Assembly (NCBI GenBank): GCA_037783545.1
Contig: JBBELK010000001.1
Span: 1,054,001-1,118,000 of the forward strand
DNA: 64,000 bases
From: Henricia sp. BOLD:AAB3569
Lineage: Eukaryota; Echinodermata; Asteroidea; Spinulosida; Echinasteridae
Direction of reading: 5' to 3'
Every line of letters begins with the position of its first letter. Position 1 is the stretch's first letter. Of the stretch, positions 34,166 through 45,780 are shown one piece after another. Below the pieces are notes generated by a model that was not told where the DNA came from, did no database searches, and saw nothing but the letters and a program-made list of their open reading frames with translations. A program made the position numbers and the translations under genes.

Positions 34166-35031
34166 CCCATCTTCTGCCGCAAGAGTATTTGTTCCACCGT
34201 ACCGAGTTTCACAAAACCCTTGCTGAAACGAGTTGATCTAGGCTGTATTCAGAAATATATATGAACATTGATTAGCAAGTGACAGTGATCGCAACTGACC
34301 AATCACGCGGCGCGCATGTTGCTCCTCGGTCACGTCATCGCGGTCCCGATATACTTGTTTGCGCGACATTCAAAATTGCAGCGTAGCTACGGACGATGTT
34401 GCCAACAGCAAGAGCCAATCACGCGCCTCGCTCCGTTTAGTGGTAGCGTCCACTTTTACTAGGGGGTGGGGTCTAATGTTTCAATTAACAGTCACTGTAA
34501 GGACGTTTTACGTATAAGCCTATCTTTATTCAGATGAACTACGTTTAGCTTTTAGCGAGATATAGTAAGTCTTCCTTCAGTTACGAACATGTATATTGCT
34601 GCAAGATAAAATGATAAACATGTACATAAAATTGTGGTAATTGCGGCTACGATGTCGCAAGATACAACGCGCGAGATGATTGTTCGAAACGACTCCCTTA
34701 AAAGGTCAAAAGTGCCAGGTCAAACAAATCCCTTGTCTCTCATTGGTCGAACAGCCCGAGGCCCTTAAATACAGCTTATCTCAACCCGATGCATGCAGCA
34801 AAGGTTTTGTGGAACTCGGTGTGCAGCAAAGACCCTTGCAAAAGGAAGATGACACTTTTCCCTTTGGTTAATGTACCACCCCTACCCCCAAACCTGAAGG
34901 GAATTCCTAAGTTTAACAATAATTTCTTGGATGTAAGCGTAATTCAGACACAATGGGGGATTATTAATGGAAGTGATAGATTGGTTCCCGATCCTAGCAC
35001 TTATTGCGAAAATATAGGGATCGGTAAAGGA

Positions 35032-35611
35032 TAGACTGGTTCCCGCTCCACATATTCCACATACAACGACTGAATATGAGGACCGGCTACTGTCGTGTTT
35101 AAAATAGCACTTTAAGCATTTTGCATGCATTTATTTTTAGGAGCACATACATGTAACCGTTAATTTTCAAAGCGCGCTGCGCGCTATATATGGCATGAGT
35201 CTACAACAATTTGAAAGGGGTTATTCCTTATTTGACCAATACAAATTTAATATATTAACCTTAATTTATTAAATATGCCCATTTTATGTAGGCTAGCATC
35301 AAAAAGATAATTCAAACCTTGTCTGCATCACCCAGTGAGCTCCTACGGTTACCGTAACTATAGCCACCGCGTAGTTTTAAATCCGCGGCATCGCCATAAA
35401 TACACACGCAGCGCTAGCGGCACACGTACGTGCACGCGACGTCAATTCAAATTCTCGACGATTAACGGTAACGTCCGGACGACCGGACGTGCATTTGGGT
35501 AACTTCGGGAACCTTCGGAAAAAGAAGGAATTCCTCCCGTTTCCAAATGGCGAAATTGCCGGACCTTAAATTCAGTCTAGTCAAAGAATTTTTGGTCCGG
35601 GTACCAGACTA
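35032..35611. mobile_element. 580-bp element with 9-bp target duplication
   Basis: Ends TAGACTGGTTCCCG and CGGGTACCAGACTA are inverted repeats. The flanks are GGTAAAGGA at 35,023-35,031 and 35,612-35,620. Units 1, 2 and 3 have the single GGTAAAGGA (near 5,325 in unit 1; unit 3 reads GGAAAAGGA). A 9-bp duplication fits Mutator-like elements better than 8-bp hAT, but no transposase is present. The interior includes GC-richer sequence (CACGTACGTGCACGCGACG) and no convincing ORF. Confidence 0.85.
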
Positions 35612-36143
35612 GGTAAAGGACAGCCATGCATGACGGGAAGAATTCTGCCCGGTCACGTGATTGTTATTTCCTTTTTTAGTAAGTGCGTTATTTTGTAAAT
35701 AAAGTAAAATTGCCTAAAGCAAAGGGTTTTGCAAATGTTAAAATATAAAGCACACAATGTGCACGCTCAAAGACGACAAATCACAGATCAAGATGAAGCG
35801 CTCTTTACCTGTCCCTATATTCTCCTATGTGGAATAAATAGACGGAAACCAGTCTATGAAAGTGAGTGTGCGGTACCCTCTGTCACATATTGTGCTGCAT
35901 GTATACGTTCATTTATCCTACCTAACAACAACTAAGCCTATTGTATACAAACAGTTCAAGCTTTATAAATCGAATTTAAAGTGAAGGTTAATGTCACAAG
36001 AAACATCCTTGACGAATTTTGGCTTCATTAAACGACCTATTACACGACACCCATTCTTTTAATAATTAGGCCTACATGCCAACTTATGCAATTAAAATAT
36101 CAATAGGCTTTCCAACACAAAGCCCACGCATGTAGAGTTATAC

Positions 36144-37790
36144 CAGCACGATATGTGGCAAAGGGACATCTCATTTCAGCCCCGATGTACGTAACATCAA
36201 ATCAAACAACGTGACATCAGGACTATATTTTATCTGTTTTATTCTGGGATGCTGCAGTCACCTACGCCCACTTTAAGTAGGCCCACTTAAAACTTTATAC
36301 ACGTAATAAACACAAAAATCTCGCTCTGGAAAAGCTCGATCACGAATTATCAAACTAGTTGAAACAACATTTTAAATGAATTTCTAAAAGAAAAAGTTGG
36401 CACAAAAATACAGTCCAAAGACAGACCGGTTAAATCCGACCAACACGGCCGGTAGATAATGCCCCCCCCCGACCAACATATCGGTCAAAACAACCAATCA
36501 CAACGGCTAAAATGCCCAATCCGCATTGGTTAATCGATACGAACCAGCCACCTCAACCAATACGACCGGCCACCCCAACCAACACAACTGGCTACCCTAA
36601 CCACCACACCAGCCGGACCCACATCCACGAACCACACCGTCCGAACCCAACCAATCTGCCCCTATACCCTGAGATAGGCGAAAAAACAGAGGTAAAACCT
36701 GCAAATTGATAATGCGGGAAAAAATACTCTGTAAAATTCCCATCTGACCCCCTCAGGCGATCGAATAGCCAGAATCGTACTGGTTGACTCCAGGGTAGTA
36801 TTTCTCGAGGAAAATAAGAATGAACGAAATATAACGTTATCTGTTAAAGTGCTATTATTAAGTTGTTCATTTATGACCATACAGAGGCTGTAAAAAAGAC
36901 TACACGGCCTGTGTTGTGCGGTGTCCTATCTGCGAAGTGACCAAATTGCCCCTCAATATTGAAAGAAAATGCATGCGATGAACCACAATACTACTTCAGT
37001 GTTAAGATGACACTTTTGCAAACGCACCCTAATTCAATTTATATGCGTCATGCGCACACTAATTTGACAACTCTTTAAATATTGTGCTCAGTATACTCGG
37101 GGAATCTTAGGCTACTGAACTTAGGCTGCTAATACCGAAAAGTTACGTAATAAAATTAATACACATATTGTGTTAAACCATATTCCCCGGGCAATCGGGG
37201 TTAAAAGAACAAAAGTATGGGGACATGGAATTAAGACCTTTTTAGATAAAAGATGGAAGTGATATGAAACCGTACAAGAGTGTAACCCTCTTTCTTTGTA
37301 ACCCTCTTGTAACCCTCTTTGCACGTCACATTCCACGCACCAGTGCACAAACCTTCCAAAACACACCCACCAACAGGTGCTCTCACACTTCAATGAGATA
37401 GCAATTCTCTTTCTATATTCATGCTAAGAGAATTTATAGTTCCCCCTAACGCCCCTATACCTCAACACACACTTTTGTTAACGTACCAACACTCCCTAAA
37501 AACTGAATTCCTTGGATGTTTGATAGGCCTACATAATGGCGGAACAATGGTAGGGGGGAGTCCCTCTGCCATATATCGTGCTGCATATGTGTAGAGTAGT
37601 ATACCTGGCACGATATTTGGCAAAGGGACTCCCCCATACGCCCCAATACCTCAACACACTCTTCCTTTTTGTTAACGCACCCCTCCCCTCTCCCCAAAAC
37701 TGAAAGGAATTCCTTGGAAATTCCTTGGATAATTCAGACACAATGGGGGAACAAAGGTAGGGGGTGATACCCTCTGCCACATATCGTGCT
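36144..37790. mobile_element. CAGCACGATA-family MITEs of unit 5, first one split
   Basis: The first element runs 36,144-36,170 and resumes at 37,441-37,583. The second spans about 37,606-37,790 and has lost its right end. Confidence 0.6.
36171..37440. other. 1.27-kb insertion in the unit 5 upstream MITE
   Basis: No gene is recognised. A 36,424-36,660 stretch is rich in ACCAACC/GGTTAA-like motifs, loosely like the ends of the 10.2-kb element. A repeated GTAACCCTCTT run lies at 37,280-37,320. Terminal repeats are not evident. Confidence 0.4.
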
Positions 37791-37927
37791 TACCAAACCA
37801 GATGTTGGAACAAAAATGTTTAAAAACCATCCAATCTATAACTTAGTTCTAGGCAACGCACATACCAGTGAGATAAAGAGAATAGGCCTGCTTGGCTGAA
37901 GAAAAGAAAAAATCCCGCCAAAAAATG

Positions 37928-37933
37928 TATAAG
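37928..37933 (+). promoter_or_regulatory. TATA box of gene copy 5
   Basis: TATAAG lies 71 bp upstream of the ATG, the same variant as copy 1. Confidence 0.55.
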
Positions 37934-37998
37934 AAGACAGGTTTCTCGAGGCATTACAGTTGTACTCGTGAGTCAGTAGACGAAACAACGTGATACTA

Positions 37999-39979
37999 AT
38001 GGGTCCCACGTTATCTTTGGGTTTTGTGCTGATGCTGTTTCTGCATTTGAACGGCCATGCTGTGGGGGGAAAAGACCACATGGTTCCGCCAAAATGACGG
38101 CATCACACACTGTGTTCTTTTGAGCAACCCCAGCGGTGTCCACGCGGACCTGTCTATGTTGCAGTGCAGCGAAAAATGTGCATGGGACGATGGCTGCTTC
38201 TCATTCAGTTATTCGGACCCCCAGAGACAGTGTGAACTGACCGGGGCTTCGGGGATGTTGCTCCCACCTGTACCCGAAGGAAGTTTTGTTACTTTTTACC
38301 ACACATCACAGGAGGTAAGTTGAAATGGGAAAGAATTTAGTAGTTGACCATGGCTTCATGCGTGTTCAAAACATATGGATAACTGGATAAATGGAGTACT
38401 TTTGAGAATTCTTCCCACTCCTCAACTTGGGTTTTCCCATCAAATAACTGCACTTGCTGAAAAGCTTTCGAACAGTTAATTTTTTGTTTTTTTTGGTTTA
38501 AATACACTTTTCAATTATAGCTTGTTTTGAATGTCGCTTAGGCCTACCGCGGTGTCTTTGGTCGTCGTGGATGTGGTAATTCGACGCTTTATATAGGTCT
38601 TTTTTTTTAAAGGTTTTTTTTCCAGGAAATTGTTTTTGATTTAGCCTAATGAAACGCCAGTAGTTTGTCGATATCCGCGCCATTATTCTGCTTTCCTTTG
38701 TTTTTTACAGGGTGTCGTTCTCGAAAGACTTTCCGTCATCAAAACTAAAGGTAAGATTATGGTAAAATTACAGACAAGGGGTCGATTTCACGAAGCGCTA
38801 TAACGATCCTTCCTAACTCGTAAGCGCGTCGCTTTGAGAAAGAGCTGCGTGGAGGGAATTCGGAGTGAAAATATGCACTAAAAATCGCAACACTTCGCAA
38901 CCAAGTTGATTCTGTTTTCAGTGTGTCGTTTCATTCCAAATTCCCCACCTTTTCAAAGCGACCGTGTGGAATTTTTGCGCGAAAAGGCTCAGTGTGAATC
39001 CAGCCTTGCCCGTCGTATGGTGCTTACGAAGGATCGTACGCTTATACAAGTTGAAACTACCTATATTGTAATTGCCACTAGTAAAATCCTAAGGTTGACA
39101 AAGCCGGGTAACGTTTCATAATTTCATACACTCGTGGCCGAGGAAACGCCCATACATTTTCGCAGATTAACACAAGCAAAAATAAACCATTTGGGAATTT
39201 GTTTACAGGTATTGGGTTTCTGTATGTCGTCGGCACGCCGATGTTTCTATCTCAAATTTTCCAACGTGATCCTCGTATACGTTTTGTTTTTAAATTCCAT
39301 GCTATATGGGCCTATCGCATTTCTAGTTCTGCATCCCCAATAAAACCCATGCCAAGTTTCCTTTTATCCAAATTGTCTTTTACCCCCAAATTAATTAGGT
39401 CTACCTAGTACTGGACTCACTGGAAACACTTTCGACACGCAAGCTTTGGCCGCTGCCGAGTGTGGAGGCTCTCTACACTTGTGCGAGCTGTGGGAAATTC
39501 AGGCGATCGTCGAAGGCAACACTGCGGAACTACCCGAGAACACGGACATGTGGTACGCTGTGGCGGATAGTCAAGCCGTGGTCACCGAGATGGACGTAAC
39601 TCAACACGGCCTACCGATGGTCAAGCCTTCGCCCGGTGTTTGCTGCCCAGGGCGTCAACTCGACCCGAAAGACCCCATCGTCACCACAGAGTCTTTTTCG
39701 CGCAATGACCGCGAGGCGCAGGCAGGCGCTTGCGCCATTCTGGCCGCTCATCCGTGTACCTTTGCGGAGTTGAAGGCGGCCCACTTGAGGGGCTTTAGCA
39801 TGAATGACTGGTCGTACTTTGCGAAGCCAGGTCGTGACGCCAAACTGCATTCCGGCAGCAATGGCTGTGGCTCATATAGTCATACACCAAACGAGTGTTA
39901 CGAAGGGACCGTGGCAAACACACCAAGATCGTATGCTTCTGACACGGTTGTTTGTTGTCCAAATATTTACGGTGCTTAA
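37999..39979 (+). pseudogene. PAN/apple-domain gene copy 5, frameshifted in exon 1
   Basis: Exons by homology are 37999-38314, 38711-38750 and 39399-39979. Exon 1 is 316 bp rather than 315: a run of six G at 38,064-38,069 replaces five G in the other copies, shifting the frame right after the signal peptide and reaching TGA within about ten codons. A downstream ATG at 38,057 reopens the PAN frame without a signal peptide. Splice sites and exon 3 stay open. Exon 3 is the most diverged copy (PIVTTESFS, KLHSGSNGCGSYSHTP, SYASDTVVCC), though all ten Cys remain. It is either a young pseudogene or a homopolymer sequencing error. Confidence 0.75.
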
Positions 39980-41430
39980 TAAGTGCATGATCCCCATTAA
40001 AACACAAAGAAAATGAACAAACCTGCTCGGTATTAGACGACGGGACGATAAAGTGTAACTGGATTTATTCTGTTTAATTAAGGGAACTCGATTTTGGGGG
40101 TCTAAAAAGGCTTAATATCTAAAGCGCCCTCTGTTGAAAATTGGTCGTCGTTATAAGCGCGCATCCTGTATTGCACAAATTTGGTTTATTAATAACGCCA
40201 AAGGTCACAATTCAAAGACGATTTGGCATGCGACCGCATTCCTAAACCAAATTTATGTAAAACATTATGCGTGCGCATAACGCCGGTTATGTTTTGGGTT
40301 GTCGCATCAAAGGGCACATCGTCTGTTATGGCTGTCCACCAATACAAACAAGTGTTTGCTCATTGCAAGATGATTGGTTCTTTAATTGAACTCCTCGAAT
40401 TATCATGAACGGGTATTTGCAGATTTTACGAGGGTTACAATTGGTGTAGAAGAAGCAATGCCAGACTTCGTTTAATTTCTTTGGATGGACTTGGATTAGT
40501 TCAAATAGTAATTGTTTTAGTCGCATAAAGAAGTGAAATAAACATAATAGTTGTGAGGCTAAATGCGTCTACTTGTGTCATTAGTAATTTTGAAACCCGC
40601 GCAGTCTTCGTCTAGTCATCTGGATACTAAATATGCCTGTGAGAGGAAATGAGTCGGTACAAGTATTTTAAAACGTGCAAAAGGTCAATTAAGTTTGCGT
40701 GTTCCCGTGAAACAGCGTTTGATGTATTGAAGCCCTGGTCGCAAACGTTGATACCCAGTTTACACCGAAATCCCGAGGGACTTGAGAGTGATTTACGAAC
40801 AAATTTGTCAAAATGGCATTTCCTCGGGAGTTGGTCGGCAAGATCTTAAGTTTCTCCTATGTTACTTGTCGGAAGGTCGTAAGTTAGTCCTGAACACTCG
40901 CAATACCTCGGGGGGAATCGGCACAAGTTCCCCGACCGTATGGAACGGTTCAAAACGGTCGGGAAACTGTCTCGGTCGCCCCCCCCCCCCCCCCCCCCCC
41001 CAAAAGTTTCATGATCACTCACGAGTCCAAGAAATACAGAATTTTACAACTCGTAAGTCGACCCTAACTTGGTCGTGCTTCGGTGTCAACATAGCATAAC
41101 CTGTCGTCCCGAAATACAGATATATTTCCATTAAAAGTTAATGTGCATTTCGGGAATGTTAACTTTGCATGTTAAAGATATACAGTCCGTGCGTTTTGGG
41201 TGTGGCACCTCGAAAAAAATGTTTTTGAATTTATAATTTGAGAAACAAACTTTGAAATGAGACGACGAAGAAAATGACCAACATTTAGTTATTGAACAAT
41301 TACTGTCAATATTTCGAATTGGTGCGGTCCGCCAACAATTCAGAGCGAAGACTTGCCGTGCTCGGTCTGAAACGCGCAACGCACAGTGCTCCCTCCGGAC
41401 CGGTCCCCTGTCCAGTTTCTTCCGTTTCCT
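39980..41430 (+). other. 3' flank and tail of unit 5
   Basis: Diverged 3' flank with AATAAA at 40,537. A CTG-site MITE empty site lies at 40,736-40,738. A 22-bp C tract lies at 40,980-41,002. No gene. The last traces of unit homology are the CCCGAAATAC palindrome (about 41,108) and GTGCTCGGTCTGAAACGCGC at 41,358. Confidence 0.5.
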
Positions 41431-42560
41431 CTGTCTCGGAAAGTCTTCTGAGACAGAAAAGAGATTTGACAGGCCACCAGTCCAGAGGGCGCGCTGCACG
41501 CACCGCACCACAAACCAAACATGGGAAGTGGGACCTACGCAAGTCGCAAATACGGCCGTATAAAAAACAGCTTTTTTCACAGGGTTGCCGCTTTCCCGTC
41601 CCCCTATCCTTGTGGAGACATGGCTTTATTCTCGTGCACAACCCTCTAAAAACTGGTTTCAAAATCGTCATAGCGCTCCTATTTAAACCATAATTATTTT
41701 CTTGGGCTGAAATTTCGACCGTACTTACCTTATTTTATACACTCAAAATTGTAGCGATCAGAATATTTTGGAAATTCCTCTTTTTTGAGTAAAATCCATT
41801 TTTCTATTTTTTTACATCCTTGTGGAGACCTTTTCATCCTTTAGAAATGTCCTTGTGGAGACCTTTTCATCCTTTTGTTGCCTATTGTACCCATGTCTCC
41901 ACAGGGTATACCGAAAACGGGAAGCCGATGTCTGAAATAGAAAATGTTTTGTCGTTAAAATAAAGTAAATGCTTTAAAATTTAGTTAGGAGAAACAAAAA
42001 TCAAATTTGCTGAGAACCACGGACTGTATATTGTTAAGAAATCATTTTTGCAATGCAATGGTCGTGTGCAAAACATGTACACCTTGTTATCAGAGGCATA
42101 TAGAAATTTGTATTTCAATGCGACAAAATCCCCACCCTGGGGATGAAAAATGTGGTCAAATCCCCACCTATGGGGTGGGGCAGCCCAAGGGGGAGGGTGG
42201 GGGAAACAATTAATAGGTGCATAATGGAAACAACCGGTCTCGAAGATATCCGTGTAACCATGTTACGAAGACGCCACCCTCTCATTGGCCACGATTGACG
42301 GCTACCAGATGACATGCCAGCTCATGGCACCCTTTAATAAGCTGCGCATCAACATAGGAGGACTCTATATTCTGACGTCGCCTGAAGAGACCCAGGGGCC
42401 GCCCGCGTAATTTTGTTACACCACTGCGAGGGGAAAATGAGGGGTTTTGTACCTTTTTAGCGTCTTGAGAGGAGACTATATAATAGGTTAGGGTTCAGGG
42501 TTAGGGTTTATGGAAGGTTATTTTAAAGGAATTTAGGGTTTTGAATGCGGTCAGTTTGCA
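41431..42560. other. Non-coding interval after the gene array
   Basis: It contains three copies of CTTGTGGAGAC (41,609, 41,820, 41,851) and a CCCCACC-rich segment at 42,130-42,180. A short TTAGGGTTCAGGGTTAGGG stretch lies at 42,486-42,510. No supported gene. Confidence 0.4.
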
Positions 42561-42570
42561 ACCAGCTTCG

Positions 42571-42625
42571 TGGTCTGGTTAGAAGAGAGCTCGACTTGTA
42601 ATCATAAGGTCCCTGGTTCGAATCT
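42571..42625 (+). mobile_element. tRNA-Thr-like SINE head
   Basis: GGTCTGGTTAGAAG resembles an A box. ACTTGTAATC forms an anticodon arm with TGT at 42,597-42,599. GGTTCGAATCT at 42,615-42,625 is a B box. The acceptor stem does not close, so it is a SINE head or tRNA pseudogene rather than a functional tRNA. Confidence 0.5.
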
Positions 42626-42895
42626 ATTAGCTTTAACTACACTTTATTGTCAACTTGAGATGACGAAGAAGGAGTTGCAGTTTTAGAAGTGGGAGGAAAA
42701 CCCCCAGAGAAATCCCCGGGGAAAACCCCACGCGGTCAAGTAGGGACTGCAAACCCAATCCACATATACGCCCCGGATTCGAACTTCCCTTTTGTTAACG
42801 CACCAACAGCCCCTAAAAAGTAAAAACTGAATTCCTTGGATGTTTGATACACAATGGGGGAACAATGGTAGGGGCGAGTGCCTCTGCCACATATC
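42624..42895. mobile_element. SINE-like body joined to a CAGCACGATA MITE fragment
   Basis: It matches 12,126-12,139 plus 14,218-14,436 in unit 3 with the Ngaro-like element removed, and so serves as that element's empty site. It ends abruptly at CCACATATC. Confidence 0.75.
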
Positions 42896-44012
42896 CTTTA
42901 GTCAAGGCTGCCTTGGCTTGGCGAGTTATATATTCGCGCGCAGTCAGTTTTACCAACGCTTGAGGAAAGACTAGCACGCACGGACTGTCCGCCCAGACAG
43001 CCTTTACCATAGCGTTTTTTGGGGCTTATGTTTTTCTTTATTTCTGTCTACCCTTTTGGTAGAGGGGTTACGTGCATAATGCATGAGGTCAGGATTCCCC
43101 ATTGACCAATGAGAAGGTGATACGCATAGAAAATTAGGCAGTTGTAGTTTGTATATGAATCTTCGAAGAATAAAAAGCTAAATATTTCGGGAAACTTAAT
43201 AAGTCGCAACATATCCAGGCCAAGAACATGCTCTCTGGAGATGATCGCGATTTAGGGGAATATTAAATTCACCAAGGCCTACTCGTACTCCCGAACCGGC
43301 TGGCCGCACAGTACACCGTGCCGCGTCGGTATATGCCGCCGGTCGTCTGCGGCGGCTGCCCCGCTAGTACAGTGCATGGCAATGCCGCACGGTGCATTGT
43401 TGTTTTGCGTACGCAATGAAGCATGGCATAAACATTTTTTTCAACAAAATCTTACTGCAAAAGTAAATTTATTACTGCTAAAATTGCTTCTTTGTCACCC
43501 AATTTAAACTCTCTGGAGCATTTATCATGTCATATTTAAAAGGATTAGTGATATTTAAATTTATATATACCCTGAATAAACAATTCCTTACTATTTGTTA
43601 CGATAAACAAGTTCAAATGTCTGTCAACCTGCGACAAGCCACGACAATTACTTACAACAACTTACGACAACTCTTAAGTTACGATTACTTACGAAAACAC
43701 TGCCACTGTGTGACAATTGTACTAGCTGGCTCTGGTGATCTTTATAAATCATAAATTTTGGGAATTTCAAAGCCAAATCGCACAGTGGGAGCTAAGCCGG
43801 TATTCCGCTGTGCAATATTGTCTTACGACTAGTCGCAATTATCTTAAGATATGATACAGGTACAATTTCGTAGCGTCTCGCAGGTTCTCACAGACTTTTG
43901 TACAGTTTTTGGTCACCCACTGCATGACTGGCCACAATTTGTTGCGACTGCAACACGTGCAAAAGCAGGAAGTATTGTACGTGTCGTAAGGATTCTCAGC
44001 CACTTCACGACA
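42896..44012. other. Non-coding interval
   Basis: A GC-rich patch lies at 43,290-43,400 (GCCGCCGGTCGTCTGCGGCG). A zone of ACTTACGACAA-like motifs lies at 43,630-43,700. No supported gene or RNA. Confidence 0.4.
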
Positions 44013-44810
44013 TATACTTGATATCATGAACTGTATCAGTTTACTGAGTTTGTTTAGTATGTCATTTGCAACAATCCTGACAAGTTTGTTTGAGCCAAAA
44101 ATGGATCAGTGGGGTACTGTTAATGTTTGAAATGTAATGTTTTTTCTTTGTTTCTTAACTGTGGGTTCCCTCCATGACTAGCTTTAAACAGCGCCCTCAC
44201 CTGTCATGAAAATGTTGAAGTAAAGAAACGGTCACTTAGGCTTTCTGAAATAAAAACAAATTTGAGTTTGCCGCTTTGTCTGCAGCAGTTTGATCTTTTG
44301 ATTTGTGTATAAAACCAGGTGGTGGTTAATGTTCATTTCACAAATCCTTTAAGCATTTACTTGTGTTTGTATGAATAAAAACTAAGAAATCTCTGTTTTG
44401 GAAAAAGAATACACAAGGCCTGCATAGGTTACACGAACTAAATAATGCTGTTGGTATAAGAGCGTGATCCGAAACTGGTAAACACTGGATGAAAATAATC
44501 AATATTTCTTAAATTAATCAAAATAATACCTCGATCAGTAAAGAAATATCTATATTTTACAATCATATTACAACATTTAACGGAATAAATTTGACTGGGC
44601 ACACTGCGACATCACATTTGAAAGAAATAGTTGAAAATGCATGTAAACAATTGCAGTTTTTGTCAATTTTATTGATTATCCGTACCTCACGCATAGAAAC
44701 AACCTCCTCATAAAACTGTAAAGTCAATTTCAACATGTGATAAACTGGGTGTGCGTGTATTAACATAGAAGGTAAACAAACAGGTTCATTTTAGTTTTCA
44801 TTTATTGTAG
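44013..44810 (+). repeat. Left direct repeat flanking the 9.7-kb composite
   Basis: It shares CTTGATATCATGAACTG, GACAAGTTTGTTTGAGCC, TTTAAACAGCGCCCTC, TACCTCGATCAGTAAAG and GGTAAACAAACAGGTTCA, in the same order and orientation, with 55,206-56,625. The right copy carries an extra SINE and other insertions. Confidence 0.85.
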
Positions 44811-44856
44811 GACTCATTTTCATGGAATCCATTACCATTTTTAGCATACCTTTTTT

Positions 44857-44905
44857 TGGGGGGGGGGGGGGGGTGGGCGGGGGGGGGGGGGGGGGGGGTG
44901 GGGGA
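44857..44905 (+). repeat. G-run microsatellite
   Basis: A nearly pure G tract with few T or C interruptions, just outside the left inverted arm of the composite. Confidence 0.9.
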
Positions 44906-45250
44906 TTTGATGAAAATAACAAATTTTAAGAAAAATTTGCCTCATACACCTCCCTGAAGTGACGGCTAACTTTTTTTATAGCACGTTTTTCAAAATGGCC
45001 GTCGACGCAACCTTAAAAATCATAAAAAGTGATATCTCTGGAACCAGTCGAGTCATAATAACAGACGAGGTGTCATTTTCTACTAATTACAGCATCACAA
45101 ATCTGCCAGAATGGTATTTATGACGTTTGGGGCCATCTTGACCTCTAAATCCAAGAGGCCATCTTGAAAACATAAAAAAGTGGTATCTTTGGAACGAGAT
45201 GAGTCATGAGAACAAGCTAGGTGTAATTTTCTACTAATTCTAGCATCACA

Positions 45251-45780
45251 AAACCACCGGTCGCAATGCACCTGTATATTTACTCCAAAAGAGCTTCATT
45301 GTGAGCCACAATTTCACCGTTTGTTCACCAAAAAGGTAATAGTAGATTATTGTCATATTACATGAAGTGTTTTTCACGTTTGTATTTTGAATTAGAAGGA
45401 CAAAACAGGCATAATGAACATTCACATTCACTGTATTTTTTATTCAAACTGCACAGGCCGTTTTGTGTTCTTCTCAGGATGACGTCAAAACCCTGTTTAT
45501 CAACAAACCAAGTGACCTCGAGCGTTTCAGAATTTCGGGTGAAGAGGGTCGGAACTGCTTTGCGTTTTAGGCAAAAGTCTGTCGATTTTTGGCGGAATTA
45601 AGTTGTGATGGTGTTGTAGACGCATACACCTCCATGATAAACAGGGATACTAGCTGTTTAAATGGGTGTAATGGCCCGGTCACACATAGACGACGCACGG
45701 GGGACGCACGGCCCGCGCATTGAAAATTTGCAATTTTTGCAAGTGCGTTGTCGTTCGCTAGGTGTGCGTCATTATGCGTT
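45251..45780. other. Non-coding interval inside the composite
   Basis: No supported gene. GGCCCGGTCACACATAGACG at 45,673 and CGCTGTGTGCG at 46,138 may be the ends of an older element around the 45,781-46,088 MITE. Confidence 0.35.

Larger units (their letters stand above)
29959..35838 (+). repeat. Tandem segmental unit 4 (gene copy 4)
   Basis: The order is the same as unit 1, including the TAGACTGG mini-MITE at 34,079-34,165, and it adds the 580-bp element at 35,032-35,611. It holds empty sites for the 9,420, 3,941 and 17,829 insertions. Confidence 0.9.
35839..41430 (+). repeat. Tandem segmental unit 5 (gene copy 5), diverged
   Basis: Its first 230 bp match the start of unit 1 most closely. 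It carries an insertion at 36,171-37,440, a frameshifted gene, and lacks the CTG-site MITE. Downstream of about 40,700 the unit becomes patchy, and homology fades near 41,430. Confidence 0.8.

Noticed and set aside
41272-41693. Overlapping 120-150-codon frames on both strands near 41.3-41.7 kb
   Set aside because: They cover degraded unit 5 tail sequence. The frames are not kept in the homologous parts of other units.
42571-42625. Functional tRNA-Thr(TGT)
   Set aside because: The acceptor stem does not pair and the D arm is degraded. It fits a SINE head better.
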